Origin: Thysanoteuthis rhombus
Lineage: Eukaryota > Mollusca > Cephalopoda > Oegopsida > Thysanoteuthidae
DNA: 64,000 nucleotides
Assembly (NCBI GenBank): GCA_963457665.1
Contig: OY735206.1
Location: 54,042,984-54,106,983 of the forward strand
Reading direction: 5' to 3'
Shown: in pieces, positions 1 to 11,105 of the stretch
How positions within the stretch are numbered: position 1 is the stretch's first letter
Layout of the letters: each line of letters starts with the position of its first letter
Made by a program: the position numbers and the translations under genes
Notes under the pieces: model-generated
Databases searched by the model: none
What the model was told of the DNA's origin: nothing
Seen by the model: only the letters and a program-made list of their open reading frames with translations

Positions 1-324
1 CTGCGTTAAAAATATGTAAAATTATGGCCGAAAGCAAATGAACGAGTTTCAATGGCGCGTATTCATGGCGTCTAGGTGTGCCGTAGATGAAGCAGCCATG
101 CAGAAACTAGTAAAGAAAAAAACTGCGTAGAAGTACGGAGAAGTGGAAGAAGCGTACACATTATGATTATAGCGAGCTGAAAAGCTATTAGCCCAGTTCA
201 CGAGGCGAGGATAGGATTCATTAAAAAAACACCAGAATAGACTGATAAATACAAATACATACATAAATTCTTTTCTTATGTCATTCTCTCCTTCTTGTTC
301 GCTTGCTTGTTCACTCACTATCTT

Positions 325-376
<52 letters not shown>

Positions 377-647
377 CCCTCTCTCTTTCTCTTTCTTTCG
401 CTAGCTTACTTTTTCTCTCTTCCCCTTTCCATCTCTTGTTTGTTTTCTTTCTCTCTCTCACTGTTTTCTGCTCTTTCTCTCTCTTTCTCTCTCTCTCTCT
501 CTTTCGCTCTCTCTATTTCGTCCTTTCTTAGTCCCTCTCTCACGCCCTTTCTCTCTCTCTTTTCCTGTGCCCCTCTCTTTCTCTTCCTCTCTCTTTTCCT
601 TGTGCTCCTCTCTTTCTCTTCCCTCCGCTCTCTCTCTCTCTTCCCTC

Positions 648-679
<32 letters not shown>
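325..679. repeat. Polypyrimidine (CT)n-rich tract
   Basis: About 350 bp of almost pure C and T on the plus strand. It opens with TCTG repeats, passes into long CT runs, and contains interspersed CTTT and CCCT variants. Open frames on both strands here are Ser/Leu/Phe-rich or Arg/Glu-rich translations of the repeat and are not genes. Such a tract can adopt triplex (H-DNA) structure and is usually length-polymorphic. Confidence 0.97.
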
Positions 680-681
<2 letters not shown>

Positions 682-959
682 GATGTATGTACATATTATA
701 TACATATTATACAGAAAAAGTAAAATCTATTGTCTAAATCACGTACGCTCACCAACACAGACACACATGGACTATCACTCATTATAATTATAATTTTTGG
801 CCAAAGTCAAGACTAACAATGAGGGTAAGAGCTTTTTGCTTATTGTCTGGGCAGATTATCGTTATGCAAGAATAATTTTCCCAAGTCTCCACTCCACAGA
901 CCATCATGGCTTACTAGTGACAAGGAATTTTATCAAAATATCTGTGGATGGGGCTAATT

Positions 960-1076
960 GCTCATAGAAGTGGATTCATGTCTTTCCCAAGAAAATCAAC
1001 GTGAGGTGAACACAAGCAACTGCATCCAAAATTCAAACTCAGCTCGGTAATTCCGTTCTCTCTACTGGTAACCTAC
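960..1076 (-). repeat. tRNA-headed SINE-like repeat, family A (copy 1)
   Basis: Read on the minus strand, this stretch has a B-box-like motif (GAGTTTGAATTTTGG), then a body containing GTTCACCTCACG and AAGACATGAATCCACTTCT. The same order of blocks occurs at 44470-44630 and 54985-55090 on the plus strand. Shared order, a pol III B box and dispersed location fit an old tRNA-derived SINE. I cannot name the family. Confidence 0.55.
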
Positions 1077-1837
1077 ACCCTACCTAATACCTCCAGACAC
1101 TCCTGCCCCACAACAAATATACCCTCATCGTTCATAGGCTAAGCAAAATGCTCATCAAACTTTTAAATTATATCATTTCATTATTTTCATTTTCTTGATT
1201 ACTTTTTACATTCGTCTTGATTTATCAGTTGCATTTTTACGGCAACTTTTGCTCAGATTGATTACCCTTCGACTGGGAGTAAACAGTGTCAATAGGAAAA
1301 TAAGCTCACGCCTGCCTGATCTACAAATTGATCGACCAAAAGGCAGAAGAACAAATGACATCTTTACATCCATCTTTGATTCCGATCAGCGGCAAAGTTT
1401 GTTTATATTGAATTAGTTTGTTTTCTTATACGTTTTCGGGCAGATGGAGCTTTGTGGATCATTATTTCTATTTTTATGACCACTTAAATCATTAGTTGCT
1501 TTTTTTTATTGCAAACCTGATATATATGAATGCAAATACTGTAGCTAGAAACATTAGCTGAATTTTGATCTGAAATTTTGACTGTATAATGTTCGATCGT
1601 TGTGATAAAGGAAAAAGCGTTGGGTTAACTGCATCGAAAACAGTGGTGATAGATTTAGAATAGATATCTTAATGTAAAATAAATACTTTTTTTCATCATT
1701 GGGCTATGAACTTATGGATGTATCTACGTACCATCCTCCCATCACTTCTAACTTTTTTTTTTTTTCAATCCGAATATGTTCACCGCCAATCCGGGTCTTA
1801 CGCCGTGTTAATGCTAACTCCTCAGTTCATTATTTCC

Positions 1838-2090
1838 AAAGGACTATCAGATAGAGCCGGATGTGTGCCCTCGATGTAACTTGGCAACCAATCTGAGGGT
1901 ACTTTACTGAGCAAGACAGATACTCACCCATACTATACTAATCAATCGGCAGTGATACACCATCGGGTTAGTTTGTGTCCTGTGTAAGCGAGCCTGTCCA
2001 TTCTTTACGTCTCGTGCGAGTTTTTTGGGGGGGGAGGGGTTGTTTTTTGTTTTTTTGACAAAACATCATTCACTCAGTCTCCCAGATCCC
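1838..2090 (+). repeat. Dispersed repeat, family H (copy 1)
   Basis: About 250 bp that aligns by eye with 63450-63695. Both contain a CTTGGCAACCAATC-like block followed by AGAGGGTACT-like sequence. Both then have a CGGCAGTGAT/CGGTCAGTAGTGA block, TTGTGTCCTGTGT, and a CTCGTG...TTTTTGG block before a C-rich end. No reading frame is conserved. It may be a MITE or SINE body. Confidence 0.55.
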
Positions 2091-2295
2091 AAAACGACTT
2101 CCTGCAACTGATAGCTTTTTACGGTTGATAGTGAAGTGATTTCAAACCTTGGACGAGATAAAGGAGATCGTGACAAGGAAGCTGATGAGATCCCGGAGGA
2201 GAACTTTGCACACTGTTTTTTGTGAAGACGCCACCTATTTTGATTAATATTGAATGGCTGGAAAATTTCGGACTGACCTCGTATGTGCATCTATT

Positions 2296-2540
2296 AGAAA
2301 CCGGCAATTAAAACTATCAACCTATGTTTCTTGAGTTTTTTGTTTTTGTTTTTGTTTTTTTCAAGTTGGTCTAGCAGGCTAGCTATGTGAGTATGTATCA
2401 TGCGTACAGGCCAAACCAATTTTTTAGTGATCACGGCCCAACAAAATTTGAGAGAAGTGATTTATTCACTGATCAGCCCTTTTTCCAATTTTCTAATTGA
2501 TCATCCCAACACGGCATGCTGCCAAAAGAAACGCACACGA
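2296..2540 (+). repeat. Dispersed repeat, family B (copy 1, 5' part)
   Basis: This is one of seven pieces of an approximately 500-bp repeat. Shared landmarks in order are GAAACCG, TCAACCTATGTT, a T-rich run, AAGTTGGTCTAGC, GGCTAGCTATGT, ATGTATCATGCGTACAGGC, and downstream TTGATCATCCC with a CGACATGCT-like block. Other pieces are at 6147, 10179 (minus), 19769, 27483 (minus), 58365 and 58762. No coding capacity is visible. It is probably a non-autonomous transposon of unknown class. Confidence 0.75.
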
Positions 2541-2574
2541 TTTTAAACTTCTCTAAGAAATATAACGCCTTTCG

Positions 2575-2960
2575 AATGAAACATACAAAACGTTTTAAAA
2601 GAATATGATTAAGAACTTTTTAATAAAATATAAAAAACTCTAAAAGGGATAAAATATTAAACTGGTTAATGAAATGAATAAAACTTTTTCATGAAATATA
2701 ATATCAGATATTTTATTGGAATATGATATAAATTTCCGAATAAAATATTCAAAATATTGAATGGAATATGATACAAATTTTAATTGAACGTGATATTTAA
2801 AAAAAACAATTCGAATATGATATATAAAAATGCAAATGGAATATAACCTTTTAATGACATATAATATAAAACTTGTAAAATAAAATATACCACTTTTAAT
2901 GGAATATAACATGAGATTTTTAATGTCATATGATATAAAACGTTTCAAATGAAATACTCG
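2575..2960. repeat. Degenerate AT-rich tandem repeat, unit roughly 30-40 bp
   Basis: The phrase TTTAATGGAATATGATATAAAA recurs in variant form about ten times across this stretch. Variants include TTTTATTGGAATATGATAT, CTTTTAATGGAATATAAC and TTTTAATGTCATATGAT. A second block of the same repeat lies at 3690-3900. The 102-codon minus-strand frame here is a translation of the repeat. Confidence 0.75.
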
Positions 2961-3039
2961 CTTAAAGGCTTTTGCTGACCATTAATTGATAATGTAAATA
3001 TTTGCAGGTAAATGAATAAGGGAAACTACTCAATCACTA

Positions 3040-3345
3040 GTATTTTTCAAAAAAAGGGAAAAACGTTTTCCCCCACTTTTCACCACTGGAAAGAAAGAGA
3101 AATCCCCTATTGTCTTGACCTTTAAAAAGATGTTCCCTCCACTTTTAACTCCTAAAAGTGAAAAAATACCCTCCGTTTTGACCACTGAAAGTAAAAAAGT
3201 TTCCCTTCATTTTTGACTTCTAAAAGAGAAAAAAGATTACCCTCATTTCTGACCACTAAAAAGAAAAAAAAGTTTCCCTCACTTTTATACTCTTAAAGGG
3301 CAAAAAGTTTTCCCCTCACTTTTGAACACGAAAAGAAAAAGTGTT
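3040..3345. repeat. Degenerate tandem repeat, unit about 45 bp
   Basis: Six or seven diverged units share the form AAAAGTTTCCCTCACTTTT, then GACCACTAAAAG, then an A-rich run. TTTCCC, CACTTTT and ACTCCTAAAAG or CCACTGAAAG keep the same order in each unit. It lies between two blocks of the AT-rich repeat (2575-2960 and 3690-3900) but has a different unit. Confidence 0.75.
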
Positions 3346-3689
3346 ATCAGAATATCCAGTTCGGCAAAAAGACAAATTCCCTAAAAAAAATTTATCAAAG
3401 TATGAGATCAGGTAATCATCAAATCATTCGGATAATATGACGACTTTATACGTTCTCTGATGATGTCACTGTACTTGTACTCAAAATAAGGATCTAGTTC
3501 CGCATCTTTATTATATCATGAATTGAACCTCTTCTAAAACAAAATGTAACAGGCGAAAATCACTCAGATCTGTTTTGTCCTTCAAATTAGAGCATTTGGA
3601 GGGTGTAGCGCTGGAAATAATTCTGCCTATAGTGAGCCATTTTTGCTAACACACCTACATACAAGCAAACACAGTTTTATTATATTAAT

Positions 3690-3905
3690 ATATAACATTT
3701 TAATCTAATATTATAAAACTTTTTTTGATGAAATATAATATGAATTTTTACATGGTATATACAATAAAATTCTAATGGGATATAACATGAATATTATTAA
3801 AGAAATGTAACAACTTTTTAGTGAAATATGATATAAAACTTTAATAAGATGATATAAAACCTTTTTATGGAATCTAATACAAAACTTATACAAATCACAC
3901 ACGAT
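3690..3905. repeat. Second block of the AT-rich tandem repeat
   Basis: Variant units such as TGATGAAATATAATATGAAT, TAATGGGATATAACATGA and AGTGAAATATGATATAAAAC match the unit of 2575-2960 in the same orientation. The two blocks are separated by the 45-bp-unit array and about 350 bp of non-repeated DNA. Confidence 0.65.
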
Positions 3906-4334
3906 GTTTAGATGTATAAACATTTAAGAATCGTTTAGAATATTGTCTATTGCGTGAATATTTCGCAACAAATATTTATTGCAAGCATTTTTTCACACTG
4001 CAGACACACACTCAGTTTGAAGGTCATAAAGATTTTTGTCAGTCATCAGGTGATACTCGTGTGCATCAACTGGGTTCGTGCTTATTATCCGATTTAGATC
4101 AAGATTACAAGATTCAGTATCAAGCATTATTCAAATAACAATACTTAATATTTTTTTTTAATTTGAATAAATTTTTCTCATATTCATGGGGTAATCTTTT
4201 CATACACAGGATAAAGGAATTCACTCACCATTAGAAATCATATTTAACTTCTGTAAATATTGCTCTATTTTCGTAAAAAATATTTTATTTTAGTCCTTAG
4301 ATAGATAGATTTTAACTGATTATTTTCGAACCCA

Positions 4335-4672
4335 ACTATCAGTCTGCCTACAATCTACCAATAAATCATTTCTCTCTGATTTACTTGGACTAATTTCCTC
4401 ATCTTGGTTGTTATAGTCGTTTTGGGCGTTGCACTATCCATCTGTCTTCAGGTGTCGGTCATAGTTGTTAACTTTAACCGGCCCTCTTTTCCAATTCAAA
4501 GGGGGTTTGTTGTTCCCATTCTGGTGTCTGGACTTCTAGCATCAGTTTATTCTTCCTAGTTAATTCGCCTTTGCGATATCGTTTGACCTCCTGAACCAGA
4601 ATGTATGACTCTACACAACCCGATACAGGGATCGAACTCGCAGATATGAGCAACCAACGCTTTTCTCCCCTT
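4335..4672 (-). repeat. tRNA-derived SINE, family C (copy 1)
   Basis: About 340 bp that aligns along its length with 6750-7088. Shared blocks are CTCTGATTTACTTG, CTAATTTCCTCATCTT, GGTTGTTATAGT, GTTGTTAACTT, CCTGAACCAGAAT and CCCGATACAGGG. On the minus strand the end at 4628-4641 reads GCGAGTTCGATCCC, a near-perfect pol III B box. The head is therefore at the high-coordinate end and the element points to lower coordinates. A possible third, weaker fragment starts near 62490. Confidence 0.75.
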
Positions 4673-4740
4673 TTCAAAAGTTATCACCAATTTCCAATAG
4701 AATTTTGTTCAACCAACCCTGTATATGTACATTATTCATA

Positions 4741-5480
4741 GCAATAAATTTAAACGTAATAGAAATAAAAACGGACAATTTTTTTTTCCTTGTAAATCGT
4801 AGGAGTTGGAAAGAATAAGGTACGTTTTGGCACAGCCGTTTTGGCACAGCTGTTTTGGCACAGCAGTTTTGGCATAGACATTTGAGCCCTGAGAATTGAG
4901 TTCCTCCTTAGTCTCAGATGTGTCACCTAAATCTATGTTCTTCTGCCATAATGAATTTATCTTTATCTTCGACAAAGCAAGCAAAGTACATTGTGAGTTT
5001 AAATTCTAGTGTTAGGAACAAAAACATCGGTGCAAATCAAGGCTGCATACTAAAGCTGGGGAAATGGTAAGGGAGCTGAACGGCCATTTGCACAAAGCAT
5101 CTGCTGCACTACTAGATGCTGCACTTTTCAAGTCTAATGCAAAAAAAAGTAGAAGAGACCTTTGCGTGACACTTTTTTAGTGATTAAAAATTTCAACTTT
5201 TTATGCATCAATGTTTATTGTTTTATACATGTTTAAAGCTACATCTCTAATTTATGACGAATCAATTAGGCATATCATTCCCTAGCGCCAAAATGTTTAG
5301 CACACAAAAGTCTGAAGCCAAAATGACTGATGCTCACGCCCAAACGGCAGTGCCCAAAACGGCTGCGTCCAACGGTACCATCCCAGAAACAACTATTCCA
5401 AGCGTAGACGGAACAGAGTGGAAGAATTGTCCACAATTTAGAAGTCCGCTCTTTTTTGGCTTGAATTTAAACTAATGCTT
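4741..5480. mobile_element. TIR-like non-autonomous DNA element with subterminal repeats
   Basis: The left arm (4741-4885) has four direct copies of a 15-bp unit (GTTTTGGCACAGCC and variants). The right arm (5276-5478), read on the opposite strand, has the same motif (GCCGTTTTGGGCACTGCC, ATTTTGGC). Outside these, TTTAAA and a CGGAC block also pair in inverted orientation. The middle encodes nothing. Inverted arms with clustered subterminal repeats are typical of non-autonomous DNA transposons. The exact ends and target duplication were not resolved. Confidence 0.55.
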
Positions 5481-6146
5481 ATATTTAAAGAAAAGTCACA
5501 GCAACTATCTTAATCATATAAATAATGAGAGCCGTGTTTGCCCTGCATAGTATAAGTAGTAGCCAACAGTCCTTATCCATCTCTGCCCTCTTATCAAACT
5601 ACCTAACTTTCTTTTCTCTCCACACTCTTCATAAACATACCTGTCACACTTATAGTATCAGCCGAGCCTGTTGTCAAACATTTATGCTAACCCTCAGCGA
5701 AGCGACGGTCCATGTACTAAAGGACATAATAAAGAACGGAACGATAATCAGCGATAAATTTTTTTTAAAAGATATGATTCCTTTTAAAGTAACATAAATC
5801 AGATTAAAAGCTAATAATGATTCACTAAGTTTTTCCACTTGAAAAACATCCTTTTTAAGATGATCAGCAAAACCAACAATTTACCGACATTCCCGGTTCA
5901 GGTTCAACTAATCCATAATAGTTTCATTAATAAATAGGTCAGCAATCTATATTCCAATTAGGAAGATGTATAAATTCGTTCGTGTAAATCCCAGCGTGTT
6001 GAAGAAAATGGGGCCGAATTAACCGAAATTGCGGTCAATGGATTAAGAAGACATTTGATTAACCCCATTCTTCCAACTGTCATCATTTGTTGAATATTTC
6101 AGCATGCAACGCGACACACTTATCCTTATTTACTCCCTCTTTCCTT

Positions 6147-6606
6147 AGAAACCGTCAACCAAAACTGTCAACATGTTGTTGTTTTTTTTTTGTTTTTTTT
6201 TTCTTTCAGTTTTCAAATTGGTCAGGCTGGCTAGCTATGTCAATATGTATCACGTGTACAGGCTAGTGCCAGAAGTTGAAAATTTGAACTTCTTGTCATG
6301 TCAAGAAAACACGTGTTTTTTTTTTTTTAAGTCCATCCCCTGAATAGGTTTCTATTGACAGCTCGATTTGCAATCTAAGTTGATGCTAGATTAATTCCTT
6401 GGTTTGTGTCCGGCAGTATCCACGCATTTTTCTATTTTTTGTTCCGACATTTTGAGTAATCACTGCCCCTCAAAAGGCTAGAGGAATAACCTTATCATTG
6501 ATACCCTTTCTTCCGATCCTTTTAATTGATCATCCCTTATACGACATGCTACCCAAAGACGTTGGTCCCGTGACAATTTCTATTGAGTGACTCACCAGAC
6601 CTGTCC
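6147..6606 (+). repeat. Dispersed repeat, family B (most complete copy)
   Basis: It runs from AGAAACCGTCAACC through TCAACATG, poly-T, CTGGCTAGCTATGT, ATGTATCACGTGTACAGGC and CTTCTTGTCATGTC. It continues through CATCCCCTGAATAGG, TTCCTTGGTTTGTGTCC, TTGATCATCCC and ACGACATGCT, to CTCACCAGACCTGTCC. The whole order is matched in reverse at 10179-10595. It can serve as the reference copy for the family. Confidence 0.8.
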
Positions 6607-6749
6607 ATTTTGTTTTTTATCTTTCATTTGACAATTCTTACATTTTCTCTCTGACTCCCTTTAGTCCCTCCACCGGCAATCTCACGTCTTCTACTCTTTT
6701 TCTACCCTTTTTCTCTCTTTTTGCCTGCCTCTTCTGTTTTTTCTTCTTC

Positions 6750-7088
6750 ATTATCAGTCATAGTAGAACCAATATTGCAATCATTATTCTCTGATTTACT
6801 TGAACTAATTTCCTCATCTTAGTTGTTATAGTTGTTCAAGTCGTAAGACCTTCCGACCTTTTTCAGATGTATGTCGTGGTTGTTAACTTCCTGTGGCCTT
6901 CTTTTTCAAATCACCAGCGAAGATTGTTCTCATTCCGGTATCCATACCAGAGGATGTCTGGCATCAGTTGAATCTTTCTATTCAATTAGTTCTTGTACTT
7001 TCACTTGTCTTCCTGAACCAGAATAGATGACTACCCGATACAGGGAATGAACTCGCTTATATGCATAACCAATGATTTTATCCGGTCT
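6750..7088 (-). repeat. tRNA-derived SINE, family C (copy 2)
   Basis: Same blocks and orientation as 4335-4672. The B-box region at 7043-7056 is slightly decayed on the minus strand (GCGAGTTCATTCCC). It lies directly downstream of a family B copy, as does copy 1 at a greater distance. I saw no reading frame. Confidence 0.75.
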
Positions 7089-7900
7089 TCGATGAGTCCC
7101 ATGGAACGCGTAGCTGAGGGGATGAATCGTCTATTTCGTCAACTGCTCAAGGACAGGAAATTTCCCGCGAGTTATCTCGCCAACCGCTGCAGGACATAGA
7201 AATTTATTACGAAATATCTTGCCAGTACAGTTTCCTCTACAAGCTACAGATCCTTTTGAGTGAACGTAATATACTTGTTACGCCCAAGACATTTTCGTGA
7301 TTTACAAAAAAAAACCTCTCCGATTTGCCACGTTCTATATGGCCATCAAATAACTTTTTAGTGGCTATCTAGATATAATTTTGAGAATGTAGTCCGTCCT
7401 TTGTTGACTTCAAATCACTGCAGTTGATTCAAGTTCAGTTCAAGTTTATATCTAATCAAAATATTTCAGTGTATAGGAAGGGTAACCTAGATCTTACTGA
7501 TATATACTAATTTAATACTCTAATATACCATATCTTTACACTGCATTAAACTGTTCATTTTATCCCCTCCCTCATCTGAACTGGGTCACTCCATTTCCCA
7601 TTGGTCGATTATAGTGTAAGTATGATTATAAAAATAATCATAAGCTATGATGTCTTTAAGGCACTTGAAACACGCAACTGAAAGAGACACGAAAATGAAT
7701 TAAATCTGCAAAAGAAACGATCTGGAAGACATGAAAACAGATCTAATTTTTAGGCTTTTATCTTTGCTTGGCTATCATCAAATTGTAGTTTATTTGATCT
7801 CTGAGATGAAGTATTTGGTTGTTCGGAAAATAATGACTGATTCTAGTTACCAACATTCAGTAGTATTTTACGGCATTGCTATGGTATATTGTACCAATAT

Positions 7901-8135
7901 ATATCATCATCAATCTTTCAATGTCCGTCATTGGACATAGATCTTCCCCAGGATTCGCCACACATCTCTATCATGGGCGTCGCAGAGCCAGTACTTTCTG
8001 AATTTGTTTAGCTCGTCTCTCCTTCTAATATTCTGCCGGCCTCAATTGTGCATGTGATCTCGGGGGACCCATGTCGTGAGTCATGATGCCCATCGGCTGT
8101 CCACCATTCTTGCAACATGGCCAGCCCAATGATTA
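7901..8135 (-). mobile_element. LINE 3' end, family L1F (RT C-terminal tail), copy 1
   Basis: The minus strand encodes the C-terminal tail of a LINE reverse transcriptase polyprotein. Seen in order are AGHVARM, TTWVPRDHM, GRQNIRRRDEL, KFRKYWLCDAHDR and a terminal TLKD-stop, interrupted by three in-frame stops. It is followed by the (GAT)n-type 3' tail, seen as ATCATCATCAATC on plus. The motif WAGHVARM...DKFRKYW is known from RTE/Jockey-like endonuclease-RT proteins of invertebrates. It is 5'-truncated and dead. Four other copies lie in the window. Confidence 0.88.
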
Positions 8136-8554
8136 AATTTTCCCTTTTCACTAATATTCAACGTTTATTTTCCTATTATCCGTACACAGTGTACACCCTT
8201 GAACCTGAAGATGAAAAAAGAAGAGTTGTGTATCTAGGCCACATGGTGATTCTATAATAACTTCCATTATTAGCCTAAAATTGGAAGAATGTATCATCTC
8301 TTATCACACAGTGTGACGTTGATTTCAAATTTTTTGTAGTCGAGATTTGAGTCTCGAAGATCAATAGATCAGGGTACGTTAATCTGCAATCGAAAATGAA
8401 CAATTGAAGCTGTTGGTCGAGCAAAACCCACTATAAACTGTCTCAGAAATGTCACGGATACTGGATGTTGACATTGTCTTAATATCGGACTATATAAGGA
8501 AAATTGCTTCAGTGATATTCACTTTTGATCTCTCCTGACTAGTTGACACATATT

Positions 8555-8920
8555 CGACCTGAAAAGTTGTAATAAAAAGTAACAAGAAGCTCGGTGGCGC
8601 TAGAGTCAAACTCCTCTGGTTCATTAAAATCTGAAAGGTATACAAAACAGAATTCATTCCTCCATATAATACCATTCCAAAACTACGAGTCCCATATCAA
8701 CTCCTGTATTAGCATTCCCTGTAAATGGGATTTCCAAAACGTATCAAAATAAGTTGACCTGAGTTGGGCTTTAGAAGTGGGAAATGAATTCGTCATCATC
8801 TTTAAAGTACGTCACTGTGGCACTATTCTTTATGCATGGCATCAGTCATTTCATTCGTCATCGTTGTTACATACGAAAATAGAGTCAAAACGCAATAGTT
8901 AGATTTTGACAAAAGAGAGA
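8555..8920. repeat. Dispersed repeat, family D (copy 1)
   Basis: It matches 40350-40695 over about 350 bp in the same orientation. Shared blocks are AACAAG.AGCTC, TTCATT.AAATCT, ACAGAATT.ATTCC, CCAAACTACG, CTCATTTCAACTCC-like, GTCGACCTGAGTT and GTCACT. Short pieces of the same family appear near 9750-9800 and 40800-40860 (AATAAAGTC.ACTCT.....GAGTT). Class unknown. Confidence 0.65.
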
Positions 8921-8929
8921 AAGAAAACG

Positions 8930-9134
8930 TCTACCCAGCCTAATGGTTAATCCGCCACTAGGCTCGAAAGTAAGGAAGGGAGAAAGGTAGAAAAGCCGTA
9001 CTCTTACTCATAGTTAATCCACCGGTGGCATCGAAAGCAAGGCAAAAACAAAGAAAGGAAGAAATGAAAGAAAAGCTAAGTCAGCCTAATGGTTAAGCCA
9101 TCATTGACTTCAAAAGCGAAAGAGAAAGAAAATG
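8930..9134 (+). repeat. Three tandem tRNA-like units, about 75 bp each
   Basis: Three units begin near 8935, 9005 and 9082. Each contains AGCCTAATGGTTAA (or a variant), CCACC/CCGCC, a TCGAAAG block and an A/G-rich filler. The block AGCCTAATGGTTAA resembles a tRNA D-arm/A box. The units are too decayed to fold as tRNAs. Confidence 0.6.
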
Positions 9135-10178
9135 TCACTTCTAAATGAATACAGATCTCAGGATGTACTGATTACAAACTGAACGCCTATAATCACGGAA
9201 GTGCAGCTGCTTTGATGAAAATTGAAATTTATTTGTGCATATAAATTATAGTATGGTTTGGTTATGTACAGTTTTAGTGATATATTCAGTTGTTTTTACC
9301 GAAAACAAAAACAAAATATCCAAATATTCCATTATTATTAGTTTTTGCTACTGTTTACCTTCATCTTAATTGTTGTTACTTTTTATCGCAAGGAAACGAT
9401 TAGGATGAAGGTAAATAATTAAGGATGTTTCTATCGGGAAAAGATTTCCGTTAACTAAACTGAACAATTGCCTACTGCTATTTAATTGTAAACGGGGATC
9501 AATTTATCTATAAACAAATCCTATTCTAAGTAGAGAAACACAGAAAAAGTGTAAATGAGGACTTTTTAAAATCAAACGAAAGAAAACAGCAGTCATTTAA
9601 ATAAAAACAAAACAAAACCTATATATTGAATGAGCAACGCCTGCTTTTGACCAATGGCAATATATTCCGACATAACGTCATCCATCTATTTAGGTTTTTA
9701 CCTACTCTCTTTGAATTCTATGGTGAAATCTCAACATCATGAATTTTAACTTCTGACTAATTGCGACAATAAAGTCCACTCTGTCAGAGTTTGACAATAA
9801 GAGGAAGAGGTTATCCAAAAATCAATCAAGCTATTTCTTTGTCTTCACTTCATGCACCTACTTATGTGGTTGGGGATTATTATTCCTGCCGACCATAAAA
9901 TTAAAACTTAAGGTCAAATTTTAGATTATCAGAGTATCCTTTTTAAAAAATAAAAAAAGAGAGTCGTCAATATCAGCAACTTCGAGCATACCAACGACAA
10001 ACAGTCTAAATATTTGCGTTAGTTTTTATATAGTTTCTTTATGATTTTGACATTGCTTAATTCCAAATTTACGATAAAATTAAATGGCAAAACGCAAAAT
10101 GATAATAATAGTCCGAGGTTATTCGAAAAATGTCCTAAAAAGCAAGCAACAAGATGAAGAGACTTGCCATAATGAATA
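9135..10178. other. AT-rich DNA with no supported feature
   Basis: About 1 kb without a coding frame above 60 codons, long simple repeat or recognisable element. The exception is a short family D-like piece near 9750-9800. It may be single-copy intergenic or intronic sequence. Confidence 0.5.
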
Positions 10179-10595
10179 ACAGGTCCGGTTAGTCACTCAA
10201 TGGAGATCGTCACGTGACCAAAGACTGTGGGTTGCATGTCGTGTTGGGGGTGTTCTACTAAAATGAAGAGAGAGTAATCAAGTAATGAATTACTTCTCTC
10301 GCCATTTGTTGGGCCATGATCACTGAAAAGTTAAAATTTTCAAGATACAAGAGTGAACGCTGCAAAACACAAAATAAGGGACCAATTTGGCATAAACCTG
10401 CATTGTTAATCCCCAACCCGACACACACTTAAAACCAATCGGGGACTTGAAAAACGTTTTTCCCAGACATAATGTTAACATTTTCAGCCCTCTAGATCTA
10501 TTGGCGCTGTTTGCACACGTGATACATGCATCCCTTGAAAACTGAAGTAACCTCTGTTGACAATTTTGGTGACAGTTTTGTTTAACTGTTTCTAG
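10179..10595 (-). repeat. Dispersed repeat, family B (copy 3, inverted)
   Basis: This is the reverse complement of the 6147-6606 order. It runs from ACAGGTCCGGTTAGTCACTC through ATGTCGTGTTGGG, GGGACCAATTT, CACGTGATACATGC, TGTTGACA and TGACAGTTTTG to ACTGTTTCTAG. Both ends match the reference copy, so this is a near-full-length copy. Confidence 0.75.
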
Positions 10596-10683
10596 ATAGT
10601 AAAATCAAGAAATAATGTGACTGAAGATTTTGAGTGGAGGGGTAGTATCATGATTTTAGATTCGCACCGGTCTAGCGATAGGC

Positions 10684-10765
10684 TTCAATGGCCGAATTAG
10701 TTAGCCTGTTGTCCATGAAATACGAGACTTTATGATATGAGATGCGAGTACAGGTTTCGCCAGAA
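10684..10765 (+). repeat. tRNA-Ser/Leu-like SINE head (copy 1)
   Basis: AATGGCCGAATTAGTTAGCC resembles the D-arm of class II (Ser/Leu) tRNAs. It is followed by GTTGTCCATGAAATACGAGA in the anticodon-arm position and GTACAGGTTTCGCC in the T-arm position. A variable-arm-sized stretch separates the last two. The stems are decayed, so this is a SINE head or tRNA pseudogene, not a working tRNA. A second copy begins 350 bp downstream on the same strand. Confidence 0.5.
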
Positions 10766-11036
10766 ACCAAAGCGCTATTTGTACGCTGTTTACTCTAACG
10801 TTCTGGGGGCATTTGACCTAGAAGTTTCTGATGAAAATAAATTTGGAAAAACAAGACGAAAATAATTTCAGAACTTGGCGCCTTCGATACATTGTCTTCA
10901 GATATAACAAGAAGTGGATTGCTGCGATCAAGGAATTCTAATTAGTTTTGAATTCTGAGATGAAGTACTCTTGTTACTGATTTTCTCATTTTCGATGTGA
11001 CCATAGATTTGTGCGACTTATTATTCTTTAAGTTCT

Positions 11037-11105
11037 GTGGTGGAATTAGTTAAAGCGTTGTCCATTAAAGTTGAGCTCTCGGGATATGAGATACAGGTTC
11101 AGGGA
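11037..11105 (+). repeat. tRNA-Ser/Leu-like SINE head (copy 2)
   Basis: GTGGAATTAGTTAAAGCG, GTTGTCCATTAAAG, GATATGAGA and ATACAGGTTCAGG occur in the same order and spacing as at 10684-10765. The shared sequence beyond what a tRNA needs (GATATGAGAT) shows that the two are copies of one element. Confidence 0.5.

Noticed and set aside
8930-9134. CRISPR-like array
   Set aside because: Three diverged tRNA-like units without conserved repeats or unique spacers, in a eukaryotic context.
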